From Hamiltosporidium tvaerminnensis (lineage: Eukaryota > Microsporidia > Dubosqiidae), in assembly GCA_022605425.2 (NCBI GenBank), contig JAKIMF020000011.1, forward strand, positions 1-64,000: DNA of 64,000 nucleotides. Direction: 5' to 3'. Position 1 is the stretch's first letter, and each line of letters begins with the position of its first letter. Below are positions 27,501-41,500 of this stretch, one piece after another. A program made the translations under genes and the position numbers. The notes under the pieces are model-generated. The model was not told the origin of the DNA, did no database searches, and worked only from the letters and a program-made list of their open reading frames with translations.

Positions 27501-30500
27501 AAAAAATTTTATATGCTTACTTTTCCAATTAAAACAGAAGATTTGGCTATGCAAGCGGTCTTAACACGAAAATGGACATTATCTGCCTTTTATAAATCTA
27601 AAAGGTTTTAATTATAAGTGAATATAAATTACCAGCATAAAAGGGATATATATGAATTTTAGAATTTAGACATTAGTTCACGATAACCCTACTTTTGTCA
27701 TCATTGACTCCATCTAAGAATCAGGCGAAACAAAACAAATTTTATTTTTTACCTTTTAAGTGTTTTTAAATGCTCGAACAGCAGCAATGACTTTAGGAAA
27801 TAATAATAATTAAAACCTTTGAAATTTTAGATAATACAAAAAATAATAAGTTATTGCAACCAAGAAAAGAGAGAGTATATAGATACGAGTTATCATCTAT
27901 ATTCTTTTCATAATATTATGTTTTTATCTTTTTGGTCATAAATTTTCAAAATCGTGTAAAAATTATTAATTTATTTTTAAATGTTAGTATCAACTCGTGA
28001 GAAGCGTATATTTCTAAAAAGGCAGACTATACAATAAAATTAATACTTGATGTATCCATTAAATAAATCTAAATATTAAACCATATAATTCTAAAACCTT
28101 TGTAATGTTTAAGTATAATCTAGTAAAGACTTTGAAAACCTATTTAAAGACTTCCTAGAAAGCTACCATAATATAATAATATTAAGAGTCACGCTATTTA
28201 AACAATACTTATTTTTAAAACAAAGATTTTAACAAATTAACTAAATAAGACAAACACTAAAAGAATGCTAAGCATAGAAATTATAAAATTAAGGAGAAAG
28301 AAATAACAAAGATGCTAAAAAGACTATCCATTGTTTTATTTAAGAGTTTAAAAATTTTTTATGTTGTACTTAATTGAACAGACTAAGAAAGAATGTTTTT
28401 ACCAACATTTTACATTATATCACTTTGATTTCTTATCTGTTATTTTTGTGTTCATTTAGATCAGTTTAAAAAAAATAGATTTTAAAAATTACAAACATGA
28501 ACTCAAAAGAAATTTATAGGAAATCCAAATACAATTTAAAAGAAAAATATCAAAGTACGCTTCAAACTTTTTTATACAAACAAAGAAATTTTATGAAGTA
28601 TAACTATCCACATTGTTGTTCCCTATACTATTCATTTTTCTGGTGATAAAATTCAAACCTAGTATTATTTTTCAATGTTTCTTTTTCCTATTTCATTTCC
28701 AAAATATTCTTGTTAGATGTTGTTTCTAACAGCAAACAACTAAATTTGATCTAAATATCTACTTGTCATCCAAAAGAAACACCCGAATAATTACTAACAA
28801 TCAAAATCATGCAAATTCATATTTATTCTTATAAAAAGGGTAATTTTTAAATTTCATTGTAAATAATCCTATATTTTTCTAAATTTATCAATAAAATATT
28901 TCTTAGTTCCAGAACTTTTTATTTTTTGCTCCACTTTATAAGTTTTCCTGTAACATTGTATATTAACCGTTTGAAATGTAATAAACTAATGGAATTTCTC
29001 GGAAGAAAGTACAAAGGGTATGGATTTCTTTGTTTAATTTCGAATAATAAATCTGATATAAAAAATAAAAACAACCGATTTTTTTCTTTGTGTATATGAA
29101 TCTAACTTGAAAATAAATAATATATCATTTTCTCTGTCCACCAATCAATTTTTCTTTTTATTTCACGATCCTTTAAAAAGTTTTTAAAATGTCTTTTCTT
29201 TTTTATAGGCATTTTTAATTTAAGAAAAGAATTTGTTACAAAATGCATTTAACTATCAAATTAAAGAATCATACGTATAACAACTTTTTAGATAACTTTT
29301 TTCACAAATATCCTTAAAAATTCGAAAATTTTCTTCTTCAGAACAATCAATTAAAAATTTCGTATTGTACATATTTTCCACCTTAAAAATGAGATCTAAA
29401 ATATTTTTATTTTCTAATTTAAAATCACACCTTTGAATATTAAACCCATACTCGTGATATATTTTTACACCCAAAAAGTTTTATAAGTAAATTTTAAAAT
29501 CAAAACAAGCTTCCTTCTTATAAATGATTGTACAGAATAATATTGTTGCTTGTTAATCATATATATGTTTCGCGTTCTTTAAAAACAAAGAAAAAACATT
29601 TTTCGGATAATTCTGCTATAAGCCTTTATTAATCTACAAAAAAGTTTCTTCCAATTTGTGTAGATATATATTTGTAAATCGCTTGTGATTTTTCTTTTTT
29701 ATATCAACACATAAAAATTTAAATTTTCTGCTTTTTTAATAAACACATTATCTAAATCATTTTTTTTTCTTGCTATAAATTTTTATTTTGTAAGAAAATT
29801 AGATAAGAATATAATCTACTTTGGAAAGACAAAAATATACATTGAATTATATTTTATTTAATATGAATCAGAAAAAATTACTAAAATGACATATTATCAG
29901 AAATAAGAAATATCTTTTGGTTTATAAAAAGCAATGCTTAATATTTAAAAAATCTTTACAAATCGAAATAATTCCCACACATATAATTAAACAAAAACTT
30001 TCATTTAATTTAGATCCTGAATATTTCCTGTCGATTTGTAACAATAGAAATTTCAAATTTTAATAATAATTGCAGCGACACAATTTCAGACAGGAAGCAA
30101 GAAATTTAAAATTCCAATCGAAATTTTTTGTTTAGTATTAAAAAATATCGTGTAATTGTTTCTGGAGAAAGTCGAAAACTATTTTTAGTGAAGAGTTGTT
30201 TGATTTCCGTCGGTATTGTTTTTCTTAAAACCCTTTCAGGAAGCATCTTCATATCCAATACTTTTGAATATTTCGTTATTATAACTGACTTTAAAATTTT
30301 ATTGTAAGGGATCACGATATATTTGAATATTGAGTTTTATTAAAAGTTAATCGATCTTTATAGAAGTACTGTGCAAGATAATGATATTCAAATTCGAACC
30401 CATAAAAGCTTATTGTTATTTTTTAACCAAATGTTTCTCGGTTGAATAAAGAATAAACTGATGAATTTTCTTAGAATATATATTAAAGTACGAATATAAA

Positions 30501-31489
30501 ATCAATAGTTGAAGAAATCAATCTTTTTAATGTCTTAAAAGTTGAACTAAGTGTATTAGGCAGCTTAAAATACAAATGATTGTGAAAATAGTTTAATAAT
30601 TTGCTATTTTTATACCAAAGGCATTATTCATATACAATAGCGCTTCATGTCTGCCTTTCCTATATATTCTAAGATTATAAGTAAATATGCTTTATCTTTA
30701 AAAACTGAAGTTAAAATATTAAAATAAGATCTTTTAAAAAATAATTCCTAATACATTATTAAGTTTCCTATTTTCTTAATATAAAAAAACATTTATTTAA
30801 TAATGTATAAACGCAATAAAATAGTATTAAAACTATTACTAATATGTCTTGTAAGATATTGTGGACCCATGCTTAAACGTTAAGCATTTGATTTAAATGA
30901 ATGAAGATAGAATATGATTGGTTTGGTTCGTAAATCAAAAAAATTGGTTGGAATCAATTTAATAAAGTATATAATTTTTTAAAAAGCGTTTTTAAAATAT
31001 TATATTCGTGGGCAAATATTTTGAACCGATTTTTATTTCATAGATATAGGAATTTTGAAAATAGTTTTTTAAATTTTAGGGTTATATTCACAAATTTTAA
31101 TTAAATTAATCACGATAAACTCCAACTTTTTATTTAATCCAGCAGATGTATAATTTATTTAACATATTAAATCTTGAATAGTTAAATTGAGTTTTTTTCA
31201 TAAAAAAAAATATTTCCTTGAAATCGAACGTTATGTTTATAATTTATTCTGTATTATTTATTTACTTAGCAGGAATTTTTATTTTTTTTAATTTGGAGGA
31301 AAATTCGCCAATATAGATTTCTTTTAGATTATGTTTAATTTATCTGAGAGAAAAATCGAGAAGATACCCAGTTTTGACCTCTCGAAAAAATATTCATATT
31401 TATCTGAGAAAATTATAATGAAAAAAAAGCTTACGTTTGCGAAAAACCAACTTAATTTATTAATTTGAAATTATATTTATTTCTAATCT
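24546..31489. other. AT-rich stretch, no gene recognised
   Basis: Mostly A/T with short homopolymers. Small GC-richer patches occur near 26890-27010 (a 34-codon plus-strand frame after a possible cttttttag-type acceptor) and 30100-30340 (77-codon minus-strand frame, mixed residues). A 29474-29256 minus-strand frame lacks an ATG near its start. All are within the length expected by chance, and no motif identifies them. No copy of the large repeat unit was seen here. Confidence 0.35.
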
Positions 31490-32189
31490 TTGGTGGAGGG
31501 TGGATAATCCCCTAGAAAATTTTCTCTTTAGCATGAGTATTCTAAAATGGTATTGAGATGATTTTGAATTTTTAGAGGGAATAATACCCTACTACCGTTC
31601 TGGCTGTTCATGGGAGTTGTTATGAGGGGAAGAAGGTCATGGAAATGTCACAAAAATTTATTCAAATCTATTTTGGTGTTTTTTATGAAAGTATATCTTA
31701 AACTGCAATTATACTTGTGGGTAATTGCTATGTAAAAGTATAAAAAAAAGCTCTTCTCACTCAAGTTGAAAGACTAAGCCCCTGATAAAATCGAAATAAA
31801 AACCATTTAAAGCTGAGAGAGCTAAGTAGCAGGTTATAGTTTTGGTATGGCATTGTAATGTATAGGTTGACCCCTTTGTAAGTCTCTGAAAAATCTCTTT
31901 AATAGAAGTTTTTTTGGTATCGTAAGTGTAGAGTAAGTCGGAATGCTGCATAGTCTGGTACGAGCTAGGAGTATAATACGGCTTTCAATAATACTCTATG
32001 CAACCGACATTAATAAACTCCGCGCAACTTCCTCGCTTATTACTTGGGTTCTAACACCTGTTAGATGAAAGACTTTGGATTCTAGGTATCGTAGATTATA
32101 TTGATGGAGTGTTATAAAATATGTTATTTATGGTACACCTAGAACCGTCTTTTTCTCATGATAACAAATATAATTCTTGCCACTGTTTT
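31490..32189 (+). repeat. GC-rich ~700-bp module, solitary copy
   Basis: It aligns end to end with 42039-42738: tggtggagggtggataa at the start, catgggagttgttatgagg, ttggtatggcattg at 31842 (offset 352), ggaatgctgcatagtc, gatgaaagactttgg and ataattcttgccactgtttt at the end. It lies outside any visible copy of the 4.5-kb unit, so the module can exist independently. A 64-codon minus-strand frame inside it is not conserved in the other copies. Confidence 0.7.
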
Positions 32190-35100
32190 GAAAAGAAGTT
32201 TATCTTTGAATTAAATTTTTTTTAGACATAAACTTAAAATTATATTTGTTATCAAATGCACTTCTAAACATTTCATAAGATGTTTATAAATGTATTCATA
32301 TAAAGTATAACAAGCCCTATATATGCGAATGTTAATAGGATTGAAAAAAATATAGATGTTTCTTCGGTGTTAGAATTATCTATCTATCGTTTTCTTAAAG
32401 AGAAATTTCAATGTGCTTTCTTTATTTAGGTTTCATAAGGCTAAAACTATATGTCTTAAATAGTAATATAATCAACGAAAATTTATTTTTCAATTAAAAA
32501 ATTGTAATTTAATAGAAGGATAGTATTGTGCCTCTTTTCGTTTTAAATATTTCTGTATGTTTTTAGCACATAGTTAAAATTTGAAGAGAGTAAATTTAAG
32601 AAATTCATCGCGAATTGCATTTTATTCTTCGTATATTTCTAAGTACGATATATATTGATCGTGTTTTCATATCGTTTATACATTATTTCAAGAAAAATTA
32701 ATAAAATACCTTAAAAATAGATTGATGATGTAAAAACAATATTTTGCTAATTAAAAAATATATTTTGTGCTGTAGCTTACGGTGTGTCAAAAAAAAATTT
32801 ATAATCTATGTGAATTGTTTGAAGCCAGTCAGAAATTTATATTATCAGGAAACTAAGCAATTCTTCTCTTTATTTTGCAACAAACAAATTTAATTTAAAC
32901 TTTTACACAAAAGAGAGTCGGAAGGTAAAGTTTTTTGATAAATTATATCTATTTAAGCATTTAAAATAATCAATCGTCAATTATTTTTACACATTTAACT
33001 ATTTAAACCATATGTTTTTAAATGAATAAGCAGTTCAAAGATCAGGTTTCCCATGCGACCTCATATTACACACATTTATATAAATCTTAAGTTATTATCT
33101 TGGCATTTATATTCTAATAATATATGCAATTTAGAACAGAGATGTTTATCCAATTGGTTGGAATGTCGAAAATACATCCAGTAAGACGTATGTTTTTGTG
33201 TTTTGTAAAAGATAATAAAGAGTATCTATATTTGATGTCTATTTGGTAAGCGTACGCTTCTATAGGAGCATAAATATATGAATTTATTTTTCTCTAAATC
33301 TAAAAACCAGGTATGACACAAATACGGACAATAATGCATCTAAACATATAATGAAGCGAAAAAACATAATAAAGAATGAAAATATGAATTGATAATATAA
33401 TATTTTCTCAAATAAAGATAAAGTACTAAAAAATCAATATATATTTTATACTATACTTGATTAACATTATTTCAGTATGATTTAGAAATCCATTGTTTTG
33501 TGAGTGTGATCCCAAAGTTTGATTCTACATTTTATACGAATCTTCTAAAAAATTTCTAAAGATTGCCAATCTATTTCTGATTCACTCTAATTTAATACCT
33601 CTTTTTTGAGGCTTATTAAGATTTAATAATTTAGAAAAAACATAAATTTATTTTCTTTATTCATCTATCTTTAGAAAAATTATGTTTCAGATTAAATCTA
33701 AAAATTGAATTGATAAAGCCACAAAAAGTAAAAGAAGTAATACACGCTAACTTAGTCAAAAATTTTATCTAAAAACAAAAAATTTAAAACCCTATTGGCA
33801 TCATGAACTAGTTCTGAGTTTAATTTGTTTAAAGAGAACAATTGTAAAAATTTTTAACGATAATAGTAAGTTAAATAAAAAATTGCTATTTATGCTGAGC
33901 ACAAACGCTACTTGATAAAGATTCTTTTTCTGTTTTATTTACTTATACTTTTTTCGCTAGTTTTCAAATAGTACTACTTTTTTCTTAGTATATAATGATA
34001 ATCTAGAAACAACGCATATAATAAAAATTCAGTTTAAAAATCTAATTTAGTTCTAAAATAAAATATTCATAAACAGATATAAAGGATTCCTATTAGAGGA
34101 CTTCGAATAAAAAAATTAGTTAAATCAAATAAAAATACTGGTCAATAACCCTCTATTATAAGATATATTATTTCGGGTTTTCACTTAATTTTATACTCAA
34201 TTCTTATAAAAAACGCTAAATATATTCCTTGTAAATCTGTCTTTTTTTAGTAACTTCATCGTTATACATCATACTATTATATAGTCGATTAAAGTATTGC
34301 GTAGAATTTTTATTGCTTTTATCTTTTTTTAAAAAATCCCATCTGAACTATAATAGATTGTTATAAAAAGATAGGTATATATATACTTGTAAGATTTTAT
34401 TAAGCCATAATAACTATTCGGAATATTTGGTTAAGATACGAACGTTCTACCTATCTTATTTCACCATATTGCGCCGTGCTTTATCGAGTAAAGTTCGGAA
34501 TATAATATGTCTTCCTTTATTATGAACCTCTCGTTGTTCTTTTTTAATTAGAAAACTCAATTGTAAACCTTTAAAAATATCCTGAATAAGAACAACTTGG
34601 CGCCTATGCTAATAATTTATTTTGAGAACAAGTTACAGCGAATATAATAACCAAATATATTTTAATGATCAATATTTGGTTGCTATAACATTTTTCTCTA
34701 GTATTATTACAAATAATCTTATCTCTATTATCTTTCTTATCAGAACCTTTATAATTTCCATATATATAATAAAATCCCTCTCTTAATCATTTATCAACCA
34801 TGCACTAGTTTCTATTATACATATCTTTAATATATACCTACCTATAATCTATATAAAAATAATACCTCTCTTTATTTCTTAACCTTTATCCTCTATTCAT
34901 TTTATATTTAACGTTTTTTGATTGTCTAAACCTGATCCAGTCTCTGAGCAATACATTATCTTTATTTCTTTATCAATATAAAAAGAGTTACTATTTAGAA
35001 TTCATAAATATTAAAATAAAAAGTTTTTTATCTTCTCCAATATTAATTTGTCCTATAATTTATTTCTGATTGGTATTTTTATTTCTTTTGTTCATTGATT

Positions 35101-36059
35101 ATCCTTCTTGTTACGTTAAAAATTTATTTTAAACGGTTGCTAAGCTAACAAGCACCAAGTTTACCAAAGCCCTATATATGGTGAAAAGACTCAGAATATA
35201 AATAAGATGTTAAAGTATTGAAAAAATAAAAAAAAACTATAAAGGCAGCAAAATCAGTGCAAATATTTAAGAGAATAATTCTAACATATATTAAATTGTA
35301 TTTTGATACATTAAATAAACTTTCTTATATTCATTATTTCTTATTACTTTGTTAGATGGTAATAACATTCTTAGAATTCGGATATTTCATTTTACGTCTT
35401 AAATTCATTATAATTTTACGTTTTATCTTTAAACTGTTTTCTTATTTCTATTTCATGCTTTTGTGTAAGTCGTACTTTTTATCTCTTTTTCATTTTTTGA
35501 CTATATTTCCAAAATTATTTTTAAATTTCTTAATTTTTTGCAATTAAATTTCATATCACCATAATAATCAATTTCCGCATATTGTACACATTCTTGTTTA
35601 CTTAATGTTAAATCATGGAATTGATTGTCAGTTATATCTATTTAATATGACTTAAATAAGATTTGCGTAAAATTTCATACTTTACTAGAAAATCTACAAA
35701 TAAGGTAGGTTATCTTATAAATATTTAATTAAGTTCAGAGAATTTACACTAGAAAGTAAGTTGTTATTCATGTGAAGTATGTTATGTCTTTTCTATATTC
35801 TTTTTTTGATTGATTATATCTTTGAAAATTACCATTTAAAAAACAAAATAAGTTTTTTTAAGAATATTACATTTTAATATAAGCAGAAAGGTAGCGAAAA
35901 TGTCTCTTTATAGGAAAAATATTATGTCTATAAAGATTTACTAGGTTTATAATCTTTTATGACCTTAAGTGAAAAAAAAACTAGTTAAAAGAACATATCT
36001 TTATGCTAAGAATACTGTATATTCATAAGTATTTTATATAGTTAAAAAATCTTTGTTTA
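32190..36059. other. AT-rich stretch, no gene recognised
   Basis: A slightly GC-richer patch at 34430-34640 has a ~50-codon minus-strand frame rich in Lys/Arg, preceded by an AG that could be a splice acceptor, but there is no partner exon or motif. The plus-strand frame at 35356-35547 is Phe/Leu-rich low complexity. Nothing else stands out. Confidence 0.35.
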
Positions 36060-39000
36060 CAACAAAAATTATTCTATTTTAATGTGATATTTATTTTTTA
36101 TTTTTTAGTTATGTTGACAATATCTTAAAGTGTATGGGAACGCTTCTAAAATTACTAAATATTGAGTTAAAAAATATGCCTACTAATTAGAGTGTAAATA
36201 TAAATTGACTGTATTTATTGTAAATTTTTGTGTGTATTTTTTTTGATTTTTTAAGTATAGTCTCTGACTAGTTTTCGTATTAACATTTAAAAAATTGTAA
36301 AAAAAATAAATTCTAAAAATAAATAAGATCTGATGTCTTAAAAATTTCTGCAAATACAAAGCTCAATTATAATAACCTATTAAGTTACTTAGGCCTAAAC
36401 TATATTATTTGTTCTTACTAAGATTTATTAATAATCTTTTTTCATTAGTTTCAAGTTTTTCGGTCTATAATACATGAAGCAACTAAAAAATTGAAGCAAT
36501 CAAGTTTTATAAATAAAAGATTAAATATATAAATTTACTAAAATTGCAACAAATTCTGGGATAAAAACATAATGAGTCTATATATTTTTAAATTAAGTCA
36601 TGTTTTCTATTAAATTTTTTTATTATTTTTTTTTAAAATTTATTTAAATTATTTCACTATAGTGGTATTTACAATTCCAAAACTATGAAAAATACTGCAA
36701 CCGAAATATATTTTATTTTTTTAAAAAATTTCTGCAAACACTACTTATAGGTGTGCAATAATATTTTTTGTCTCCTTTAGTTTTATATTTGGAATTTTTT
36801 TCAATATTTTTTATTACCTAAATTTTTCAATATTTTCATTATATTTTTCTATAGTAAATTAACGATTTAAAAATGTTGAAAAAAACGATTTTAAAAAATA
36901 TTTGTTTAATTCGAAGGAAATTTTCTTAAAATATATCAAATGCTTGGTTTTTAATATTATTTTATATTTTGTAATAAAATTTGATCCTTTTTTCTATTAA
37001 TTTTTGTTACCTAATTTAGTCTGATTTTGTTCGATATATTTTCTATATAATATATGAAACAATCTAAAAACTTGTAAAAATGTGCTTAAAAAAAATATTG
37101 GCTCAGTACTTTAAAAATAATTTTAATATTACGAATGATATTTTATTGAGTCGATAGTTCTATTTGTATAAAATTTGATTATGTTTTATGGAATTTTCAA
37201 ATACCTAATTTTTTTAAATTTGTTCAATTCATTTTACTATAGTAGTATTGACAATTCCAAATCTATGAAAACTAAGACAAGAAAATATAATGTTCTAATA
37301 CTTAAAACCCACTAAATATATAAAAATTTATCTTATAATAGCTATCTAAATGTATTCGCTATAAAATTTGATAATGTTTTCTTTCGAATATTGGAACTTT
37401 ATTTTTTTCGATTGAGCTCGATATATTTTCTATATAGTATATGAAACGATCGAAAATTAGAACAAAAAAAAATAAAAGAAATTAAAAGAAATGTTGGTTT
37501 TAATCCTTAAAGATACTTTTAGCACTAGCAATTATATTTTAATGAGTCAAGAGGTTTATTTTATTTAAAATTTGTCTATGTTTTAGTTTATTTTTAAATA
37601 CCTACTTTTTTAGATTTTAGTTTATCTAGTTTCCATATAATCGTATGTAAGATTCTAAAGTATTACAAAAAAATTATACTGAAAAAATATTTTATTAAAA
37701 TACTAAAAAAAGCAGGAAAAGTTTCAGATATTTACTATATAATTTCATGTTATGATTTACAATAAAATTGGCTTATTTTTTGTGTGAATTTATACTACCA
37801 ATTTTTTTCTTTTTTTTAAAATAGTTTCCGTATATAGTATAGACAATTTAAAAATAAACGGAAATTTAATTTTTACAAAAAATTTGTTTCTTTGCTTGAA
37901 AAACATTAAAATATATTAAATAGTTCGTAAATACTATAATTTTATGATGTTTAATGTGAACTTTATTATTTTTATTTTTCTATCTTGCTAGACATCCTTT
38001 CTTGTAACTTTATGAAATAGTTTTAAAATACGTAAGAAAATAAATTTAAAAAAATAGTTTTTAATTTTAAACTACTTACAAATACTAAATTTGACTTTAA
38101 AATAAAACATTAACATTGTTCAGTATAAAATTGGCTTATTGTTTCTTAAAAATTTTTAATACATATTTTTTCAAATTTATTCAATATAGTTTACTATAGT
38201 AGTATGAAAGATCCTGAAATCTGTAAAAAAAAAGTCCAAAAGAAATATGATTAAATGTTTAAAATTTATTTTATAGTACAAGTGAGTTTATAAATTTAAA
38301 TGGATTATCTAATATAAAATTTAGTCTAGTCAAAGTAAATTTTTCTAAATCTATTTTTTTAAAATTTGTCCAATACATTTTACCATAGTAGTTTGAACGA
38401 ATTGAAAATTGTACGAAAATGGATTAAAAACATATATGTTTTTAAAAGATTAAAAGCAATGAAAATATATTAAATCTTCATATTAGAATCTATTAAAATG
38501 TTTACAACGATCTTTATTGATTCGCTTGTGGTTTTTCTAAATCTATTTTTTTTTAATTTTATTTGATTTGATCTATATATTCGTATAGACGTTTATAAAA
38601 TTTTGAGAAAATAGATTTAGAAAAATATATGTTTTATTAAATAAAGAATGCTAAAAGCATATTGGATTATAGGTAACTAATTTTATTTTATGCTTTACAA
38701 TTAAATCTGTTCATATTTTCTATTGATTTTATTTTATTTTTACTTCGTTCAATATATTTTGCATATAATACATGAAACACTTTGAAAATGATGAAAAAAT
38801 TCAACTCAAAAGATATATAATCTAATGTTTCAAAATTTCTGTAGTGCGTCAGATGAGTTTATAATAATATATCATATTCTTTTTATAATTGTATCTGTTT
38901 ATATTTTGGCAAAGTATCATTACCACTTTTTTCTATTCTCTTCAATATATTTTCTATATATTGTATTAAGCAATCAAAAAACTTTAGCAAGATGATCTAA

Positions 39001-39720
39001 AAAAATATTCGAATTGTACTTAAAAAATTCTTAAGATACTAACAGAATGTTTCATAATAAAACCAATACGTTTCTTTATTTTACAATTAGGTGATGTTTT
39101 CGTCAATCTTATTACCTAATTTTTTCGATTTTGTTAGATATATTTTCTATTATATCAGTATAAGAGATTCAAAAAAAAATGAAATTCATAAGAAATAAAA
39201 TTAACTTATTAAAAATATTATAATATACTACGAATAGTTTATAATGAATCTATAAGATTGTTTAATATTTAATTAAGTCATTTTTAGCGTAAAATTCAGT
39301 TTCTTTATTTTTTTAGATTTGTTCAATCTGGATTCCTATAGTGCAATGAAAGATCCAAAAAAAATGAAAAAATTAAATCCGAAAAAATACATTGAGTTTG
39401 ATATTAAGGAATGATATACATGTAAAATATCGGGTTGATATTTTTTTTAATTGATTTGCCTTTGAATTTAATTATTTTTATTGTAATTTAACACCAATTT
39501 TTTCTTTAAATTATTTTAATATATTTTGTATATACTGTATGAAACGATAAGACAAGTATGAAAAAATTCTCTTAAAATATATAAGATTTTATATAAAAAA
39601 AACTTCTTGAATACTATGAGTAATTTCACAATAGTTAATAATGTTTCAGAAATTAAAATTACTTATATTTCTTTTTAAATTTTTCCCAGATTTTGTTTGG
39701 TATAGCTTCATTATATATAT
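36060..39720 (+). repeat. Diverged ~190-bp satellite array 1 (~19 monomers)
   Basis: A monomer built around a 'tattttctatatagtatatgaa' type core followed by A-rich sequence repeats about every 190 bases. Copies of the core are seen near 36270, 36460, 36650, 36850, 37030, 37230, 37420, 37620, 37820, 38180, 38370, 38560, 38745, 38940, 39130, 39320 and 39510. The exact marker atgaaac sits at 37053, 37441, 38772 and 39539, with separations of 388, 1331 and 767, multiples of 190-194. Two core types occur: type A with atgaaac and type B with agtagtattgacaattcc (36661 variant, 37241). Monomers are strongly diverged, so the array is old or evolves without homogenisation. The monomer is nucleosome-sized. 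Confidence 0.8.
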
Positions 39721-40138
39721 CAGTAACAATTCAATCTTTTTAAGTATCCATATAATTAACACCCTTTCTTTTAGTAAAATATATCCGTATAATTAACACC
39801 CTTATTTTGTTTATTATTGTCTTATTACTTAACACCCTTTTAAATTTTAAATATTTATTCTTATCGATAACACCCTGTTATTTATTGGTATAAATATCTA
39901 TAATACTTAGACCTTTTTGTATAGAGTTAAACGTATTTATATGGTATGGCCTTTCTATATATATCCTTTGAAATATTATTTTCAATAACACCCTGCTATT
40001 TCAATAACCAATCACTTTATTATTAACACCCTGATATTTATAGTGAAGTATTTCTTGTTTACTAACATTTTGTTATTTATTCCTATATATTCTAAGATCC
40101 AGTAAAACACCCTTCTAGCGCAAATTACAGGTCTCCTT

Positions 40139-40290
40139 ATTATTAACACCCTGTTATTTATTGTATAAATGCCTAGATTATTAACACCCTTTTATATACT
40201 GTTTTAAATATGGATTATTAACACCCTGTTATTTATTATATAAATGCCTTGATTATTAACACCCTTTTATATACAGTTTTAAATATGTAT
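40139..40290 (+). repeat. 75-bp dimer inside the AACACCC array
   Basis: Boxes at 40145, 40183, 40220 and 40259 are 37-39 bases apart and form two copies of a ~75-base dimer. The spacers alternate between tgtataaatgcct and atactgttttaaatatg types. This is a local homogenised patch with a basic period different from the right-hand end of the array. Confidence 0.7.
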
Positions 40291-40944
40291 TATTAACACC
40301 TTACTATTCTCTATTATGAACATCTCTATAAATAACACCCAATTTATTAATTTTTTACTAACACCCTTTTATTTTTCATTTGGTATTTTATTTTCTTAAA
40401 CCCCTATTATCTTTTCCTATAAATTTTATTATTATTAACACCCTCTTATATATCTGGAGATATTTCATAAATTAACACCCCGTTATCTATTTTCTGAAGC
40501 ACATTTACTAACACCCTGTTATATTTTAATAGGAATATTATATAAATTAACACCCCTTTATTTATGTGTATAAAATGCTTTTTTATTAACACCCTAACCT
40601 TATATCTATCTTTATAATAACACCCCTTTATTTATCTATATAAATAGCTATACTACAAGACTCTTTAAAGTATAACCTCAATATAAATAACACCCTTATA
40701 ATTACTATCTTAATCACTAACACCCTATTAACACTTTTATAACATTAACACCCCGTTATTAATACAGCATATATTAACACCCTTTATCCACTACCATATG
40801 TCTAACACCCTTTATCTACTACCATGTATATTAACACCCTTTTATACATCTGTCATAGAAATACTACCCTTTATCTAATATAAATAGTATTAAAACCCTG
40901 TTATTGTTATGTTTTTCAATAATAAACTTTTTTAGTTACTTCGT

Positions 40945-41500
40945 GATTAACACCCTTTTATACATATGTCTTGAAAATAACACCCTTTATTAGCTATAAT
41001 TGTGATTATCACCCTTTATTTATTACAATTGTGATTAACACCCTTTTATACATATGTCTTGAAAATAACACCCTTTATTACTCACTGTTGTGATTATCAC
41101 CCTTTATTTATAACAATTCTGATTAACACCCTTTTATACATATGTCTTGAAAATAACACCCTTTATTAAATACAATTGTGATTATCCCCCTTTATTTATA
41201 ACAATTCTGATTAACACCCTTTTATACATATGTCTTGAAAATAACACCCTTTATTAAATACAATTGTGATTATCCCCCTTTATTTATAACAATTCTGATT
41301 AACACCCTTTTATACATATGTCTTGAAAATAACACCCTTTATTAGTTACAATTGTAATTATCACCCTTTCTTTATTACAATTGTGATTAACACCCTTTTA
41401 TACATATGTCTTGAAAATAACACCGTTATAACTACTGTTCATGTGATTATCACCCTTTATTTATTACAATTGTGATTAACACCCTTTTATACACCCATAT
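40945..41500 (+). repeat. 88-bp higher-order repeat with three boxes per unit
   Basis: AACACCC followed by ttttatacatatgtcttg occurs at 40949, 41037, 41125, 41213, 41301 and 41389, exactly 88 bases apart. A seventh box at 41478 has a partial unit. Each unit has three boxes (AACACCCTTTTAT, AACACCCTTTATTA, ATCACCCTTTATTT) spaced roughly 29 bases, joined by acaattgtgatta linkers. A diverged leading unit begins at 40833, 116 bases upstream (four 29-base steps). Units are far more alike than the boxes to the left, so this end is the recently amplified one. Confidence 0.85.

Noticed and set aside
29256-30315. Two minus-strand frames (29474-29256 and 30315-30106) as exons of one gene
   Set aside because: Neither begins with ATG, no convincing donor or acceptor sites join them, and frames of this size are expected about a dozen times by chance in 64 kb of this composition.
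34490-34640. Lys/Arg-rich minus-strand frame after an AG as an exon
   Set aside because: No partner exon, no motif, length within chance expectation.
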